From positions 1 to 64,000 of the forward strand of contig JAGYKK010000002.1 in NCBI GenBank assembly GCA_018401645.1: a stretch of DNA of 64,000 bases. Direction: 5' to 3'. The translations under genes were made by a program, and so were the position numbers. Numbering within the stretch: the stretch's first letter is position 1; every line of letters starts with the position of its first letter. A model generated the notes under the pieces. It made no database searches, had not been told where the DNA came from, and saw only the letters and a list, made by a program, of their open reading frames with translations. This document shows positions 47,557-56,117 of this stretch, in pieces. Source of the DNA: Mycobacterium sp. (GTDB taxonomy: Bacteria > Actinomycetota > Actinomycetes > Mycobacteriales > Mycobacteriaceae).

Positions 47557-49395
47557 ATGGCAGGCCTGCGTAATACCCAAGAACGTCCCGATACCGCCAA
47601 GATTGAGGGCCGTGCGGCATCGGTTCCCCGCATGTTCGTCGACCGTGTCCTCGCCACGCCGGGAGCCGAGGCGTTCCGGTACCCAGACGACGGCGGCTGG
47701 ACCAGCGTTACCTGGCGGCAGGTCGGTGATCGGGTGGCGCTCATCGCCGCCGGACTGATCTCCCTGGGCATCAATCCCGAGGAACGGGTCGCCCTGGCGT
47801 CAGGTACCCGGTACGAGTGGGTCGTCGTCGACTTCGCTATCTTGGCGGCCGGCGCCGCCACCACCACGGTGTACCCGACCACCCACGCTGAAGACGTGGC
47901 CTTCATCGTCGCGAACTCTGGGAGCAGGATCGTCGTCGCGGAGGATCAGACCCAAGTCGACAAACTCATCGCCCACCGCGCCGAATTGCCCGCCGTCGAC
48001 AAGGTCGTTGTCATCGACGGCATCGGCGATGGCGACTGGGTGATCACCCTGAATGAACTCGAAGAGCGCGGCAAGCAGTTGCTTGCCGAGTCGCCGACGG
48101 CAGTGACGGACCGCGTCGACGCCATCCGTCCCGACCAGTTGGCCACGCTGATCTACACCTCCGGCACCACCGGCAAGCCCAAGGGGGTGCGCCTCACCCA
48201 GGATTCGTGGACCTACACCGCCGCGGCGATGGATTCCCTCGGAGTGCTCTCGGAGAAGGACCTGAACTACGTGTGGCTACCCCTGGCGCACGCATTCGGC
48301 AAGGTGATGTTGGCACTTCCGTTGGCCATCGGATTCCCGACCGTCATCGACGGTCGGGTCGACAAGATCGTCGAGAACCTGGCGGTGATCCGCCCGACCA
48401 TCATGGGGGCAGTACCGCGCATCTTCGAAAAGGTCCATGGCCGGGTCTCGGAGACGATGGCGAAAGAGACAGGTCTCAAGAAACACCTGGTCGACTGGGC
48501 GGTCAAGGTCGGGTTGGAGACGTCGCGCGTCAAGCAGTCCGGCCAGCGGCCTTCGGCGGCGCTGGCCGCGCAGTTCAAACTCGCCGACCGGTTAGTGTTC
48601 GCCAAGATCAGGGATCGCTTCGGGGGACGACTTCGGTTCTTCATCTCCGGATCGGCCGCCCTCGACCGTGAGATCGCCCAGTGGTTCGACGCCATTGGCG
48701 TCGTAGTCCTGGAAGGCTACGGACTGACGGAGACCTCGGCGGCCTCGACGCTGAACCGGCCGAGTGCCTACCGGTTCGGCACCGTCGGGTGGCCGATGCC
48801 GCAGACCGACGTCAAGATCGCCGACGACGGCGAGATCCTGATGAAAGGTCCCGGCGTGATGGACGGCTACCACAGCCTGCCGGACGCCACCGCCGAGGCG
48901 ATCGACGGCGAGGGCTGGTTTCACACCGGGGACATCGGCGAACTCGATGCTGAGGGTTTCTTGCGGATCACCGACCGCAAGAAGGACATGTTCAAGACCT
49001 CGCAGGGCAAATATGTCGCGCCGTCGGCGGTCTCGGCCCACTTCAAGGCAATCTGTCCCTACGCCAGCGAGATCATCGTCTACGGGGAGGGCAAGCCTTA
49101 CTGTGTGGCACTGGTCGGCCTGGAGGCCGAGGCACTCATGGGCTGGGCCGCCGACAACGGACTGGGCGACAAATTGTTCAGCGAGATCGCGCGCGACGGG
49201 AAAACGCGCGAGATGATCAGCGGTTACGTCGACCAGCTCAACAACCATCTCAACCGCTGGGAACAGGTCAAACGGTTCTCAATCATCGACCGCGAACTCA
49301 CGGTGGAGGCGGGTGACCTGACACCCAGCCTCAAACTCAAACGCAAATCGGTCGTCGACGGCTTCCACGACAGCATCGACCAGCTCTACGCCTGA
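47557..49395 (+). CDS. fadD15: Long-chain fatty-acid--CoA ligase (FadD15-like)
   Basis: Activates fatty acids as acyl-AMP then acyl-CoA. 612 residues: P-loop ATLIYTSGTTGKPKGVRLTQ, WLPLAHAFGKVMLALPLAIG, FFISGSAALDREIAQWFDAI, VVLEGYGLTETSAASTLNRP, WFHTGDIGELDAEGFLRITD and the C-terminal lysine region LTPSLKLKRKSVVDGF. ATG 47557. In M. tuberculosis the FadD15 gene lies elsewhere (Rv2187), so this is a rearrangement or a paralogue. Intact. Confidence 0.9.
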   Translation: MAGLRNTQERPDTAKIEGRAASVPRMFVDRVLATPGAEAFRYPDDGGWTSVTWRQVGDRVALIAAGLISLGINPEERVALASGTRYEWVVVDFAILAAGAATTTVYPTTHAEDVAFIVANSGSRIVVAEDQTQVDKLIAHRAELPAVDKVVVIDGIGDGDWVITLNELEERGKQLLAESPTAVTDRVDAIRPDQLATLIYTSGTTGKPKGVRLTQDSWTYTAAAMDSLGVLSEKDLNYVWLPLAHAFGKVMLALPLAIGFPTVIDGRVDKIVENLAVIRPTIMGAVPRIFEKVHGRVSETMAKETGLKKHLVDWAVKVGLETSRVKQSGQRPSAALAAQFKLADRLVFAKIRDRFGGRLRFFISGSAALDREIAQWFDAIGVVVLEGYGLTETSAASTLNRPSAYRFGTVGWPMPQTDVKIADDGEILMKGPGVMDGYHSLPDATAEAIDGEGWFHTGDIGELDAEGFLRITDRKKDMFKTSQGKYVAPSAVSAHFKAICPYASEIIVYGEGKPYCVALVGLEAEALMGWAADNGLGDKLFSEIARDGKTREMISGYVDQLNNHLNRWEQVKRFSIIDRELTVEAGDLTPSLKLKRKSVVDGFHDSIDQLYA

Positions 49396-49485
49396 GCAGG
49401 GGATCGCTGGGGCTCTTTCGGTCGTCGCATTGACGTCGTATCCTGTGAGACAGACGAGGTTGACGTGACAGGTGGGAAGTGTGGG

Positions 49486-49971
49486 ATGAAGCGGTTCCGG
49501 TTGGTTTCGCTGGCTCTGGCCGCCGCGGCCGTGCTGGCGCCCGGATTCGCCCACGCCGATGTGGTCGCGCCGCAATTGCAGGCGCCTTGCGGGGCTGACC
49601 TGGCGGATGCGATGACGTTGCTTTCCGACGAGCGGACCTACGTGACGTGTCAGGAAGGCGCCGCCGGTTACGCTTGGGCGGCTGCGCCGGTGCCTTTCGA
49701 GCCGAACGACACCTGGCTTAGTTACGGTCCGGTGATCACCCTGCACGGGCAGGGCATGCGCAACCCGAATCTCTCCTCCGGGCGTTGGACTGCCACCCCG
49801 CGGGATTCCGAGACGGTGTGCCGAGCCCAGCAGGAGACGGTCGTCGAAGCGGGAGTTTTATCAACCCCTCAACTCAGCGAAGGGGAGCCGGGGCAGCCCC
49901 TGGAGGTGGCGATGGCGCCCAAGCTTTTTTATCTGGAGTTGGCCGGCAACTGCCTCTGGGAACGGGACTGA
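49486..49971 (+). CDS. Exported protein of unknown function
   Basis: 161 residues with a clear signal peptide (MKRFRLVSLALAAAAVLAPG, cleavage AHA-DV) and four cysteines in the mature part (APCGADLADAMT, YVTCQEG, ETVCRAQQE, NCLWERD), so probably two disulfides. ATG 49486 is preferred to GTG 49465, which would put charged residues ahead of the signal peptide. Resembles mycobacterial secreted hypotheticals of this size; no function recognised. Confidence 0.75.
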   Translation: MKRFRLVSLALAAAAVLAPGFAHADVVAPQLQAPCGADLADAMTLLSDERTYVTCQEGAAGYAWAAAPVPFEPNDTWLSYGPVITLHGQGMRNPNLSSGRWTATPRDSETVCRAQQETVVEAGVLSTPQLSEGEPGQPLEVAMAPKLFYLELAGNCLWERD

Positions 49972-50033
49972 TCGATCCAGGCTGACCTGCCCAACCCGCG
50001 GTCTCGTCGCCGCCGTGGCGGCTCAGGCGAGAC

Positions 50034-50282
50034 TCAGCGGTTCAATCCGTCGGTGATCTCCTCGAAAACCACCAGATCGACTTTGCGGCGTAGTTCGGCA
50101 ATCCGATCCCGGTCGGGTGCGGCGACATTGACGAACGCCTGAAGCAACGGTAGTAGACGCGGCGGATCGGTGGCCATGGCATCCGCATAGACCGCCGCCA
50201 CTTTCGTGGTGTTGCGTTCGGCGACGGCTTCGGCGAGTTCCAGCGCGGCCAGCCAGTCGCGAACCTCCGGGGCGATGCTCAC
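50034..50282 (-). CDS. Small helical hypothetical protein, coupled to an upstream micro-ORF
   Basis: 82 residues, predicted all-helical and soluble (VRDWLAALELAEAVAERNTT, AELRRKVDLVVFEEITDGL). GTG 50282 overlaps the TGA of the preceding 44-codon ORF (GTGA), the usual sign of translational coupling. No recognised domain. Codon third positions are GC-rich like real genes here. Confidence 0.55.
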   Translation of the reverse strand: MSIAPEVRDWLAALELAEAVAERNTTKVAAVYADAMATDPPRLLPLLQAFVNVAAPDRDRIAELRRKVDLVVFEEITDGLNR

Positions 50283-50413
50283 GCGCCACCTGCGAGCATC
50301 GAATTCCGCAGATGCGGGCCGTGGGGCGCGGTCCTAGGGGCGGGGACGTTGTTGCCCTCGTCGATGGTGGGTAAAGCCGCGGTGCCGCCGGCCATTCCTT
50401 GATGATCCACCAT
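50279..50413 (-). CDS. 44-residue ORF coupled to the helical protein
   Basis: ATG 50413 to TGA 50279-50281, encoding a Pro/Gly-rich peptide (MVDHQGMAGGTAALPTIDEG, then NNVPAPRTAPHGPHLRNSML). The overlapping GTGA with the next gene supports translation. A second frame over the same DNA reads QRRAKAAFHTSAATWWIIKE, which also looks protein-like, so a frameshifted longer gene is an alternative. Confidence 0.4.
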   Translation of the reverse strand: MVDHQGMAGGTAALPTIDEGNNVPAPRTAPHGPHLRNSMLAGGA

Positions 50414-50467
50414 GTCGCGGCGGAAGTGTGGAAGGCGGCCTTGGCGCGTCGCTGCGGGTTCTCGTAG

Positions 50468-50623
50468 TCAGTAGTAGTGACTGCGGCCGCCGACGGCGTG
50501 GCCCAGGGCCCCGAGGACCATGAAACCCGCGCCGATCACCAGAAGCACGATCCCGATGGACCAGAGGATCGAAATCTTAAACACGGATCCGAGAATGAGG
50601 AGAATGATTCCTAGCGAGATCAT
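50468..50623 (-). CDS. DUF6131-type small membrane protein
   Basis: 51 residues, nearly all two membrane segments: MISLGIILLILGSVFKISIL, then WSIGIVLLVIGAGFMVLGAL, ending HAVGGRSHYY. This is the layout of the DUF6131 family common in mycobacteria. ATG 50623 follows AAGGACG. Too short for most ORF thresholds. Confidence 0.8.
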   Translation of the reverse strand: MISLGIILLILGSVFKISILWSIGIVLLVIGAGFMVLGALGHAVGGRSHYY

Positions 50624-50792
50624 CGGGCGTCCTTACCGTGTCGATGTTGATGGTTTGTCTAAGAGTGGTTGCTTCTCCGCGCCGGTTCTGACGCCACACC
50701 ATGCGCCAGTACGCTCCGAAGTAGACGAAGACCGCCAGTGCGGCGAGTGCGGTGAGACCGGCCGTCAAAGCGATAGCCGCGATGATCGTCAT
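50577..50792 (-). CDS. Small single-pass membrane protein, overlapping DUF6131
   Basis: 71 residues from ATG 50792: a membrane helix (IIAAIALTAGLTALAALAVF) followed by FGAYWRMVWRQNRRGEA and a basic tail. Its end overlaps the DUF6131 start by 47 bp in another frame, which is unusual; the tail may be prolonged by a missed stop. Moderate support only. Confidence 0.45.
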   Translation of the reverse strand: MTIIAAIALTAGLTALAALAVFVYFGAYWRMVWRQNRRGEATTLRQTINIDTVRTPDDLARNHSPHSRIRV

Positions 50793-50988
50793 TTCACCCG
50801 GCGATCGCAACGGCTGAAGTCTGCGCCGATGGGGGCCCACCGTGGTAAAGCCGTTCTCCGGCAATCGATTTCGAATATTACGCTGGGCCTCATCGGAGGT
50901 CTCCAATCCCTAGACTCCTAGACGTTATTGCCGTCTTCCGCTGGCGACTAGTGCCAATAGACCTCGGGTGCGCGTGGCCGGGACTTGT

Positions 50989-51138
50989 CTAGTTGTAGTA
51001 ACTACCGTCATGGCCTGCCCGGAATCGGTCCTCGAGTTCCACTTTCGCCCATCGCCGTATTTCCGGACTAGGCGGAATCGCCTTGCCGGCCGGGTGGCGT
51101 AGTTTGGCCGCCAGGATTGCGGCTTTCCGTTTACTCAT
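50989..51138 (-). CDS. 49-residue basic protein of unknown function
   Basis: ATG 51138 to TAG 50989-50991. Sequence starts MSKRKAAILAAKLRHPAGKA, then IPPSPEIRRWAKVELEDRF and ends RAGHDGSYYN. Amphipathic and basic, with no membrane segment. Codon bias and the absence of a competing frame favour a real gene. No recognised family. Confidence 0.5.
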   Translation of the reverse strand: MSKRKAAILAAKLRHPAGKAIPPSPEIRRWAKVELEDRFRAGHDGSYYN

Positions 51139-51433
51139 CGGGATCGGCTCATTGTCATCATCCCTGGCCTGTTCAGGCGCATCCGATTGTCCGGGGTCCT
51201 GGGTATCGCCAGTCGATGGCCACTGCGTCTGCCGTCAGCATGGACCTCGCTGATATTCAGCAACAGAGCCTTTGGACCCCTGCACGCCGACGGGGCTCAG
51301 CCCTCAACTCTTACAACCGCGGACTATCAACGGGGCCGAGGTGTGCCGCCCGACGGGCGAGGGCGCGCAGGGGTGTCCATGCCGGGCCAAGGTGCGCGTT
51401 AGAATATCCTCGGCCGCGCGTGGATAGGGGACG
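51139..51433. other. Gene-poor gap
   Basis: Nearly 300 bases without a convincing gene. TTAGAATAT near 51400-51410 could be a -10 element for the small membrane protein that follows. Otherwise I see no repeat, RNA gene or terminator. Confidence 0.5.
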
Positions 51434-51535
51434 ATGATGATCAAACTGTTTTTCGACGCCCTTCTGGTCATCTGCGCCGCAGTGATCACCTGGTTTGCGG
51501 GATATGCGGTCTACCGGCTGATTTCAGAGGATTAA
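51434..51535 (+). CDS. 33-residue single-pass membrane peptide
   Basis: ATG 51434 (a second ATG follows directly) to TAA. MMIKLFFDALLVICAAVITW with FAGYAVYRLISED is one membrane helix with a short cytosolic-looking end. AGGGGACG lies ahead of the ATG as a ribosome site. No recognised family. Confidence 0.55.
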   Translation: MMIKLFFDALLVICAAVITWFAGYAVYRLISED

Positions 51536-51693
51536 GACCCGCTGGCGTCGGCCCAGGCCCCGGGGATTTCGGCGACGATCCTGGGCAGCCCAGCGCGCCG
51601 GTGTGTAGGTCTGTCCCCCCGAAGCCGGGACTAAACACCCGTAAACCCAGCAGGGACATGGCGGTAGGGGCCATAGTGGTCACGGGGGGCCCT

Positions 51694-51900
51694 ATGAAAC
51701 TCATCGCACTTGTCAGTGCGGCCGCTGGTATCGCGATGGGCGTGACTCCGGTGGCGGCGGCAGAGCCCGGGCCGGTGTACGCCAACTGCACCGAGGCCCG
51801 CGAGGCCGGCGACACCGATATTCTTGTGGGTGACGACGCTTACTGGTCCGACGGCGATCGAGACGGCGACGGGGTGGCGTGCGAGTCCTACGCTGGCTAA
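51694..51900 (+). CDS. Exported Excalibur calcium-binding-domain protein
   Basis: 68 residues: signal peptide (MKLIALVSAAAGIAMGVTPV, cleavage near AAA-EP) then an Excalibur domain with VYANCTEAREAGDTDI, DDAYWSDGDRDGDGVACES. The DxDxDGxxCE pattern is the calcium loop with a disulfide. Excalibur domains are often fused to nuclease domains; here the nuclease is a separate ORF overlapping this gene's last 22 bp. GGGGGGC precedes ATG 51694. Confidence 0.85.
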   Translation: MKLIALVSAAAGIAMGVTPVAAAEPGPVYANCTEAREAGDTDILVGDDAYWSDGDRDGDGVACESYAG

Positions 51901-52412
51901 TCGCCGCACTGGCGGTCGCTCTGCTCTTACTCACCGCTCCGGTGGGCACACCGCGCGCTGATCCAGTCGCGGCCACGGCGGTCGTGCTGAAGGTGGTCGA
52001 CGGCGACACCATTGACGTGCGTGACGTGGTTCGTGGGCGCCTCCGTATCCGCGTGCTCGGCATCGACACTCCCGAGACAAAAAAACCCGGATACACCGTC
52101 GGGTGTTTTGGACCCGAGGCGACGGCGTTCGCTAAAGCGAACGTGCTTGGCCAGCAGGTCGCGGTCCAGACCGATCCGACCCAGGATTCCACCGACCGCT
52201 ACGGGCGCACGCTTGCCTACCTCGTCCGTGCTGACGGCTGGGACTATTCCGTTGAGGTCGTGCGCGCCGGAATGGCGCTGGCCTACATCTACGACGGCGA
52301 TCCGGTCGACCGGTATCCGGCGATCGCTGCAGCGCAGCAGGAAGCACAGAACGCGGGGCGTGGCCTCTGGGGAGCGCCGTGCTACGGCAACATCGATTCA
52401 GTGCCGCGCTGA
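51879..52412 (+). CDS. Secreted thermonuclease-like protein (SNase domain)
   Basis: 177 residues: signal peptide (RWLIAALAVALLLLTAPVGT) then an SNase domain with VVDGDTIDVRDVVRGRLRIR, VLGIDTPETKK (catalytic Arg/Glu), STDRYGRTLAYLV (second Arg), AGMALAYIYDGDP and a final AQNAGRGLWGAPC. Phosphodiesterase residues are intact. GTG 51879 lies inside the Excalibur gene's last codons (+1 frame), so the two are probably co-translated. Confidence 0.9.
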   Translation: MRVLRWLIAALAVALLLLTAPVGTPRADPVAATAVVLKVVDGDTIDVRDVVRGRLRIRVLGIDTPETKKPGYTVGCFGPEATAFAKANVLGQQVAVQTDPTQDSTDRYGRTLAYLVRADGWDYSVEVVRAGMALAYIYDGDPVDRYPAIAAAQQEAQNAGRGLWGAPCYGNIDSVPR

Positions 52413-52433
52413 TCCTTCGAGCGGCACAAACAC

Positions 52434-52508
52434 TGGTGCGCGATACTGGGATTGAACCAGTGACCTCTTCCGTGTCAGGGAAGCGCTCTCCCGCTGAGCT
52501 AATCGCGC
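52434..52508 (-). tRNA. tRNA-Val (GAC), CCA encoded
   Basis: On the minus strand GCGCGAT pairs with ATCGCGC as acceptor stem, followed by discriminator A and CCA. D-arm AGCTCAGCGGGAGAGC, anticodon loop CTGACAC (anticodon GAC), T-loop GGTTCAATCCC. All arms are present. Confidence 0.93.
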
Positions 52509-52522
52509 CGGGCGTAAATCGG

Positions 52523-52593
52523 AGGTGGAGACGGGAATCGAACCCGTGTGCACGGCTTTGCAGGCCGTTGCCTCACCACTCGGCCACTCCACC
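52523..52593 (-). tRNA. tRNA-Cys (GCA)
   Basis: On the minus strand GGTGGAG pairs with CTCCACC. The D-arm GGCCGAGTGG, anticodon loop CTGCAAA (anticodon GCA) and T-arm CGGGTTCGATTCCCG are present. Discriminator T, and no CCA encoded. Confidence 0.93.
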
Positions 52594-52625
52594 GTCGGGG
52601 TTTGTGCCTGTTTCGCACCTTTCCG

Positions 52626-52698
52626 AGCGGATGACGGGATTCGAACCCGCGACCCTCACCTTGGCAAGGTGATGCGCTACCAACTGCGCCACATCCGC
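52626..52698 (-). tRNA. tRNA-Gly (GCC)
   Basis: On the minus strand GCGGATG pairs with CATCCGC. D-arm GGCGCAGTTGGTAGCGC, anticodon loop TTGCCAA (anticodon GCC), T-arm CGGGTTCGAATCCCG. No CCA encoded. Confidence 0.93.
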
Positions 52699-52862
52699 GA
52701 GCTGCGGGCGAGATCGTCGCCCACTGCGGAATCCGACAATAGTCCACCGAGAGGAACCCGCACAAATCCCCACTCGGCGGCCGCGACAACCACATACAGG
52801 GGAAATGCGGCCCCGTGTTAATCTGCGTCCCCGGCAAGACGCCACCGCAGGGGGTGCCCGCC

Positions 52863-52937
52863 GGTCCCGTGGCTCAGTGGGAGAGCGTCCGCTTCACACG
52901 CGGAAGGTCGCTGGTTCGATCCCAGCCGGGACCACCA
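52863..52937 (+). tRNA. tRNA-Val (CAC), CCA encoded
   Basis: GGTCCCG pairs with CGGGACC, then discriminator A and CCA. D-arm GGCTCAGTGGGAGAGC, anticodon loop TTCACAC (anticodon CAC), T-arm CTGGTTCGATCCCAG. Opposite strand to the other three tRNAs. Confidence 0.93.
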
Positions 52938-52984
52938 CGCTTGACCTACATCGTCTTCCGGGTTCGAGATCATTGTCGCCGATG

Positions 52985-53188
52985 TCAACGCGGCGGATCG
53001 TAGCGATTGGCACGAGCCGCATCTGCCGCCTTGCGGATGCGCGCCTGCTCGGCGGCCGTTACCCGATGTGCCTCACAGGCGGTCATTTTCCTGTAGTTGA
53101 GCCACATAAGAATAGTGACGCCGATAGTGACGCCGAGGACGATCCAGACCCACCCGATGAGACAGATGCTCTCTCCGGCCCCCGACAC
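52985..53188 (-). CDS. Small single-pass membrane protein
   Basis: 67 residues with one membrane helix (LIGWVWIVLGVTIGVTILMW) then a charged helical tail (MTACEAHRVTAAEQARIRKA, ADAARANRYDPPR). A 12-bp duplication (ATAGTGACGCCG twice, around 53111-53135) encodes the repeated GVTI. No recognised family. Confidence 0.5.
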   Translation of the reverse strand: MSGAGESICLIGWVWIVLGVTIGVTILMWLNYRKMTACEAHRVTAAEQARIRKAADAARANRYDPPR

Positions 53189-53245
53189 CGCGATTCAGGG
53201 CCCGTTCGGGTCGGAAGACTCGTCGCAAACGGTTGCGACCAGCCA

Positions 53246-53728
53246 TCAACACCGGCTTGGATTAGCGCTCGTCTCGCGAGCCCGCATCGACATGCCGTCG
53301 ATCACGGCGTAGATCGCCTGCAGATCCGGGACGTCGGTGACGCGCAGCTTCTCGCCGCCGTCTTTGCCGATCAACACCGCGCTGAAGCTGTCCGCGCCAA
53401 TCCCAAACTCTGACATCAACCGTCGTGCCTGTTCGGTGTCGACAACGTGGCCATCAAGGGTGCTGGTGCCTCCGCTGACGATTCGGCCAAGCACCATGTC
53501 GCGATCCACGAAGTCGCACCGGCTCGCCTCTATTCGGCGCATCGTTTCAACGAGCCGTGAATCACTTTCCGCGGGCGCGAACAGCAGCAGTGGACGGCGT
53601 TCCCAACGGAAATCGCTCAGTTCGGCGGCCATGGCCTGCCCCGGCCCGAGCGCGGCGGCACCGGTCACCAGAAAGATCACTGCGAGTGCGCTTCGGATGA
53701 ATTGCCGGGAAAGGAGATTCCTGTCCAT
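53246..53728 (-). CDS. Exported DUF4174 protein
   Basis: 160 residues: signal peptide (SALAVIFLVTGAAALGPGQA, cleavage near AMA-AE), then a thioredoxin-like-fold DUF4174 domain with LSDFRWERRPLLLFAPAESD, MRRIEASRCDFVDRDMVLGR and SFSAVLIGKDGGEKLRVTDV. No CxxC, so probably not a redox enzyme. ATG 53728 follows GGGAGCTC. Function unknown. Confidence 0.8.
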   Translation of the reverse strand: MDRNLLSRQFIRSALAVIFLVTGAAALGPGQAMAAELSDFRWERRPLLLFAPAESDSRLVETMRRIEASRCDFVDRDMVLGRIVSGGTSTLDGHVVDTEQARRLMSEFGIGADSFSAVLIGKDGGEKLRVTDVPDLQAIYAVIDGMSMRARETSANPSRC

Positions 53729-53817
53729 AGAGCTCCCAACTCTACCGGCTGGGCACCTCCGCCAATTGTGGCCGATCAACCGGGTTGGGATCGTGCCCGG
53801 CCCGCACCGCACCCGGC

Positions 53818-54993
53818 CTACGCGGCCGCCGACCGTGAGCGCTCCCGGGCGGGGTTGGCGGCACGTTTGAGGAAGTCGTTCGGAAGCGAGAGGCGGATGA
53901 TCTTCTTCCACGCCGAGCCGACCTGTCTGGGTAGCGAACCCGTTGTGTAGGTCAGTCCGTACCGCTCGAAGAGTGCTTGGACTTTCGGGGCGATCTCCTG
54001 GTACCGATTGCTGGGCAGATCCGGGAACAGGTGGTGTTCGATCTGAAACGACAGGTTCCCGGTCATGAAGTGCATGGCGGGACTGCCCGAGATGTTCGCC
54101 GACCCGAGCATCTGGCGCAGGTACCACTGGCCGCGCGTCTCACCCTCAATCGATGATTTTGCGAAGGTCTGCACCCCGTCGGGGAAGTGGCCGCACATGA
54201 TCACCGAGTGCGTCCAGAGATTGCGCACGAGGTTGGCAGTCAAATTCGCCGCCAGCGTGCTCAGCGCCGAGGGTCCGGACAAAAGCGGATGCAGCACGTA
54301 GTCGCGGGTGGCGTGCCGACCGATTTTGGCGAGAACTTTCTTGCCGCGGGCACGGAAGTCGTCCTTGTCGACGCGGCCCTGGAGGAACTTGCCGATCTCG
54401 AGGTCGTAGGCGGCGATTCCGTACTGAAAGAAACAGGCGTTGACGGCGTTCGACAGCGGTTGTACCAGGTACAGCGGCTTCCAGCGCTGATCCTCGTCCA
54501 CCCGCATGATGCCGTAGCCGAGGTCGTTGTCCTTGCCGATGACGTTGGTGTAGGTGTGGTGCAGTTCGTTGTGGGAGTGTTTCCACATATCCGCCGGTGA
54601 GGCGTTATCCCACTCCCAGGTGGTCGAGTGGATAGTGGGATCGCGCATCCAGTCCCACTGGCCGTGCATCACGTTGTGGGCGATCTCCATATTTTCGATG
54701 ATCTTTGAAACCGACAATCCGACGGTGCCGGCCAGCCACGCTGGCGGGAACAGGGAGAACAACAGAATCGCGCGACTGCTGAGTTCAAGTTTGCGCTGGG
54801 CGTCGATGACGGTGCGGATGTAGGCGGCGTCGGACTCGCCCCGGCTGGCCAGGATTTCTTCGCGAATGGCGTCGAGTTCGGCGCCGAGGTTCTCGATATC
54901 GGCGGGGGACAGGTGAGCTGTCGGGTCCACGGTGTCCGTGGTGGCCGGGGCTTCCACGGTGTCCGTGGTGGGCGGGGATTCCATGGTGGTCAT
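53818..54993 (-). CDS. desA3: DesA3-type acyl-CoA delta-9 desaturase
   Basis: Membrane di-iron desaturase making oleoyl-CoA. 391 residues with three histidine boxes: HNVMHGQWDW, HSHNELHHTYTN and QIEHHLFPDLPSNRY. Hydrophobic segments flank each box. The N terminus carries a 27-bp duplication (TTDTVEAPA-like). ATG 54993 follows AAGGAG. The reductase gene lies upstream on the same strand, as in Rv3230c-Rv3229c, and a PucR-type regulator is divergent. Intact. Confidence 0.92.
   Translation of the reverse strand: MTTMESPPTTDTVEAPATTDTVDPTAHLSPADIENLGAELDAIREEILASRGESDAAYIRTVIDAQRKLELSSRAILLFSLFPPAWLAGTVGLSVSKIIENMEIAHNVMHGQWDWMRDPTIHSTTWEWDNASPADMWKHSHNELHHTYTNVIGKDNDLGYGIMRVDEDQRWKPLYLVQPLSNAVNACFFQYGIAAYDLEIGKFLQGRVDKDDFRARGKKVLAKIGRHATRDYVLHPLLSGPSALSTLAANLTANLVRNLWTHSVIMCGHFPDGVQTFAKSSIEGETRGQWYLRQMLGSANISGSPAMHFMTGNLSFQIEHHLFPDLPSNRYQEIAPKVQALFERYGLTYTTGSLPRQVGSAWKKIIRLSLPNDFLKRAANPARERSRSAAA
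54926..54979. repeat. 27-bp tandem duplication at the desA3 5' end
   Basis: Two copies, 54926-54952 and 54953-54979, beginning TCCACGGTGTCCGTGGTGG and differing at two positions. Frame-preserving; encodes a repeated TTDTV segment. Confidence 0.88.
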
Positions 54994-55025
54994 ATCGTGC
55001 GGGCTCCTTGTGGGTCGTTGATAGT

Positions 55026-56117
55026 TCAGAGTTCGATCTCGCACGCGCCGGCAGCGGCGGAAATGCAGGTTTGGATGACGACGCCGTCGCCCGGCGCGGC
55101 GGTGGTGATCGCGCCATTACGGAGGTCCCGCACCGCACCTGTGCGCAGCGGCGCCACACAGCCGAAGCAGATGCCCATCCGGCAACCCGAGGGCATCAGC
55201 ACGCCGGCGGCCTCGCCGGTATCCAGCAGGCTCTCGGCTCCGGTGCCCTCGACGGTCGTGCCGGTCGTGCAGAAGTTCACCGCTCCACCGGAACCGGTAG
55301 TGACACGTGCGGACCGAAACCGTTCGGTACGCAGTCGTGCGGTGATTCCGGCCGCGGCCCAATGGTTTTCGATGTCGGACAGTAGGCCGGCTGGTCCGCA
55401 CGCCCACGTGCGGCGTTCGGTGAAATCGCCGACCAGATCGCCGATCCCGGCGACGTCCAGACGGCCGTCAGAGCGGGTGTGAATCTCCACCAGACGGATG
55501 TGCCCACGGGCGGCACGGGCACGCAACTCCGCCCCGAAGATGACGTCGGTCGCTGTGGGCGCGCAGTGCACCATCACCACGTCGCGGTATTCGTGGTCCG
55601 GCAAATTGCGCAGCATCGCCATCACCGGAGTTATTCCGCTGCCGGCGGTGATGAACAGGATCTTGGCCGTGACCGGAGCGTCCAGCGTGAAGTCGCCGGC
55701 CGCTTGATCGAGATGCACCACCGTTCCGGTCACTGCGCGACAGCATCATCACCTGGTCGACCGGGTCCGAAAGGCCTTGACGGTGATGCCGAGGCAGCCG
55801 TCGGGCCGGTTGATCTCGGATGTGAGGGAGTAAGGGCGCCATTGGCGAACGCCGTCGACATCGACGCCGATGCGTACATATTGGCCGGGCGTGTGGGTTC
55901 GCCACCCCCGGCCCGGTTTGATCACGATGGTTGCGGCATCGGCGGTCTCCGGGCGGACGGCCAGGATGCGTCCGCGCAGGGTGGTGCCGGACCGCAGGGG
56001 GTCGATGACGTCGAGGTAGTCGGCCGGTACCAGGGGGGTGGTCACTTGCTCGGCAAGACGCATGATCCGCCCGCGCAGGCCACCGGTGTGGGACCGGCGA
56101 GGCGCGATGATAGCCAT
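55026..56117 (-). CDS. Desaturase electron-transfer oxidoreductase (FAD/NAD(P)H, 2Fe-2S), interrupted
   Basis: Delivers electrons from NADPH to DesA3. N-terminal FAD domain: ILAVRPETADAATIVIKPG, QYVRIGVDVDGVRQWRPYSL. The NAD domain ILFITAGSGITPVMAMLRNL and TWACGPAGLLSDIE follows, and a C-terminal plant-type ferredoxin has SGCRMGICFGC (C-x4-C-x2-C) and IQTCIS. After VKAFRTRSTR the frame hits TGA at 55749-55751, then resumes in the same frame from ~55735, so compensating indels or a multiple-of-three set of lost bases lie at 55735-55785. ATG 56117. Confidence 0.85.
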
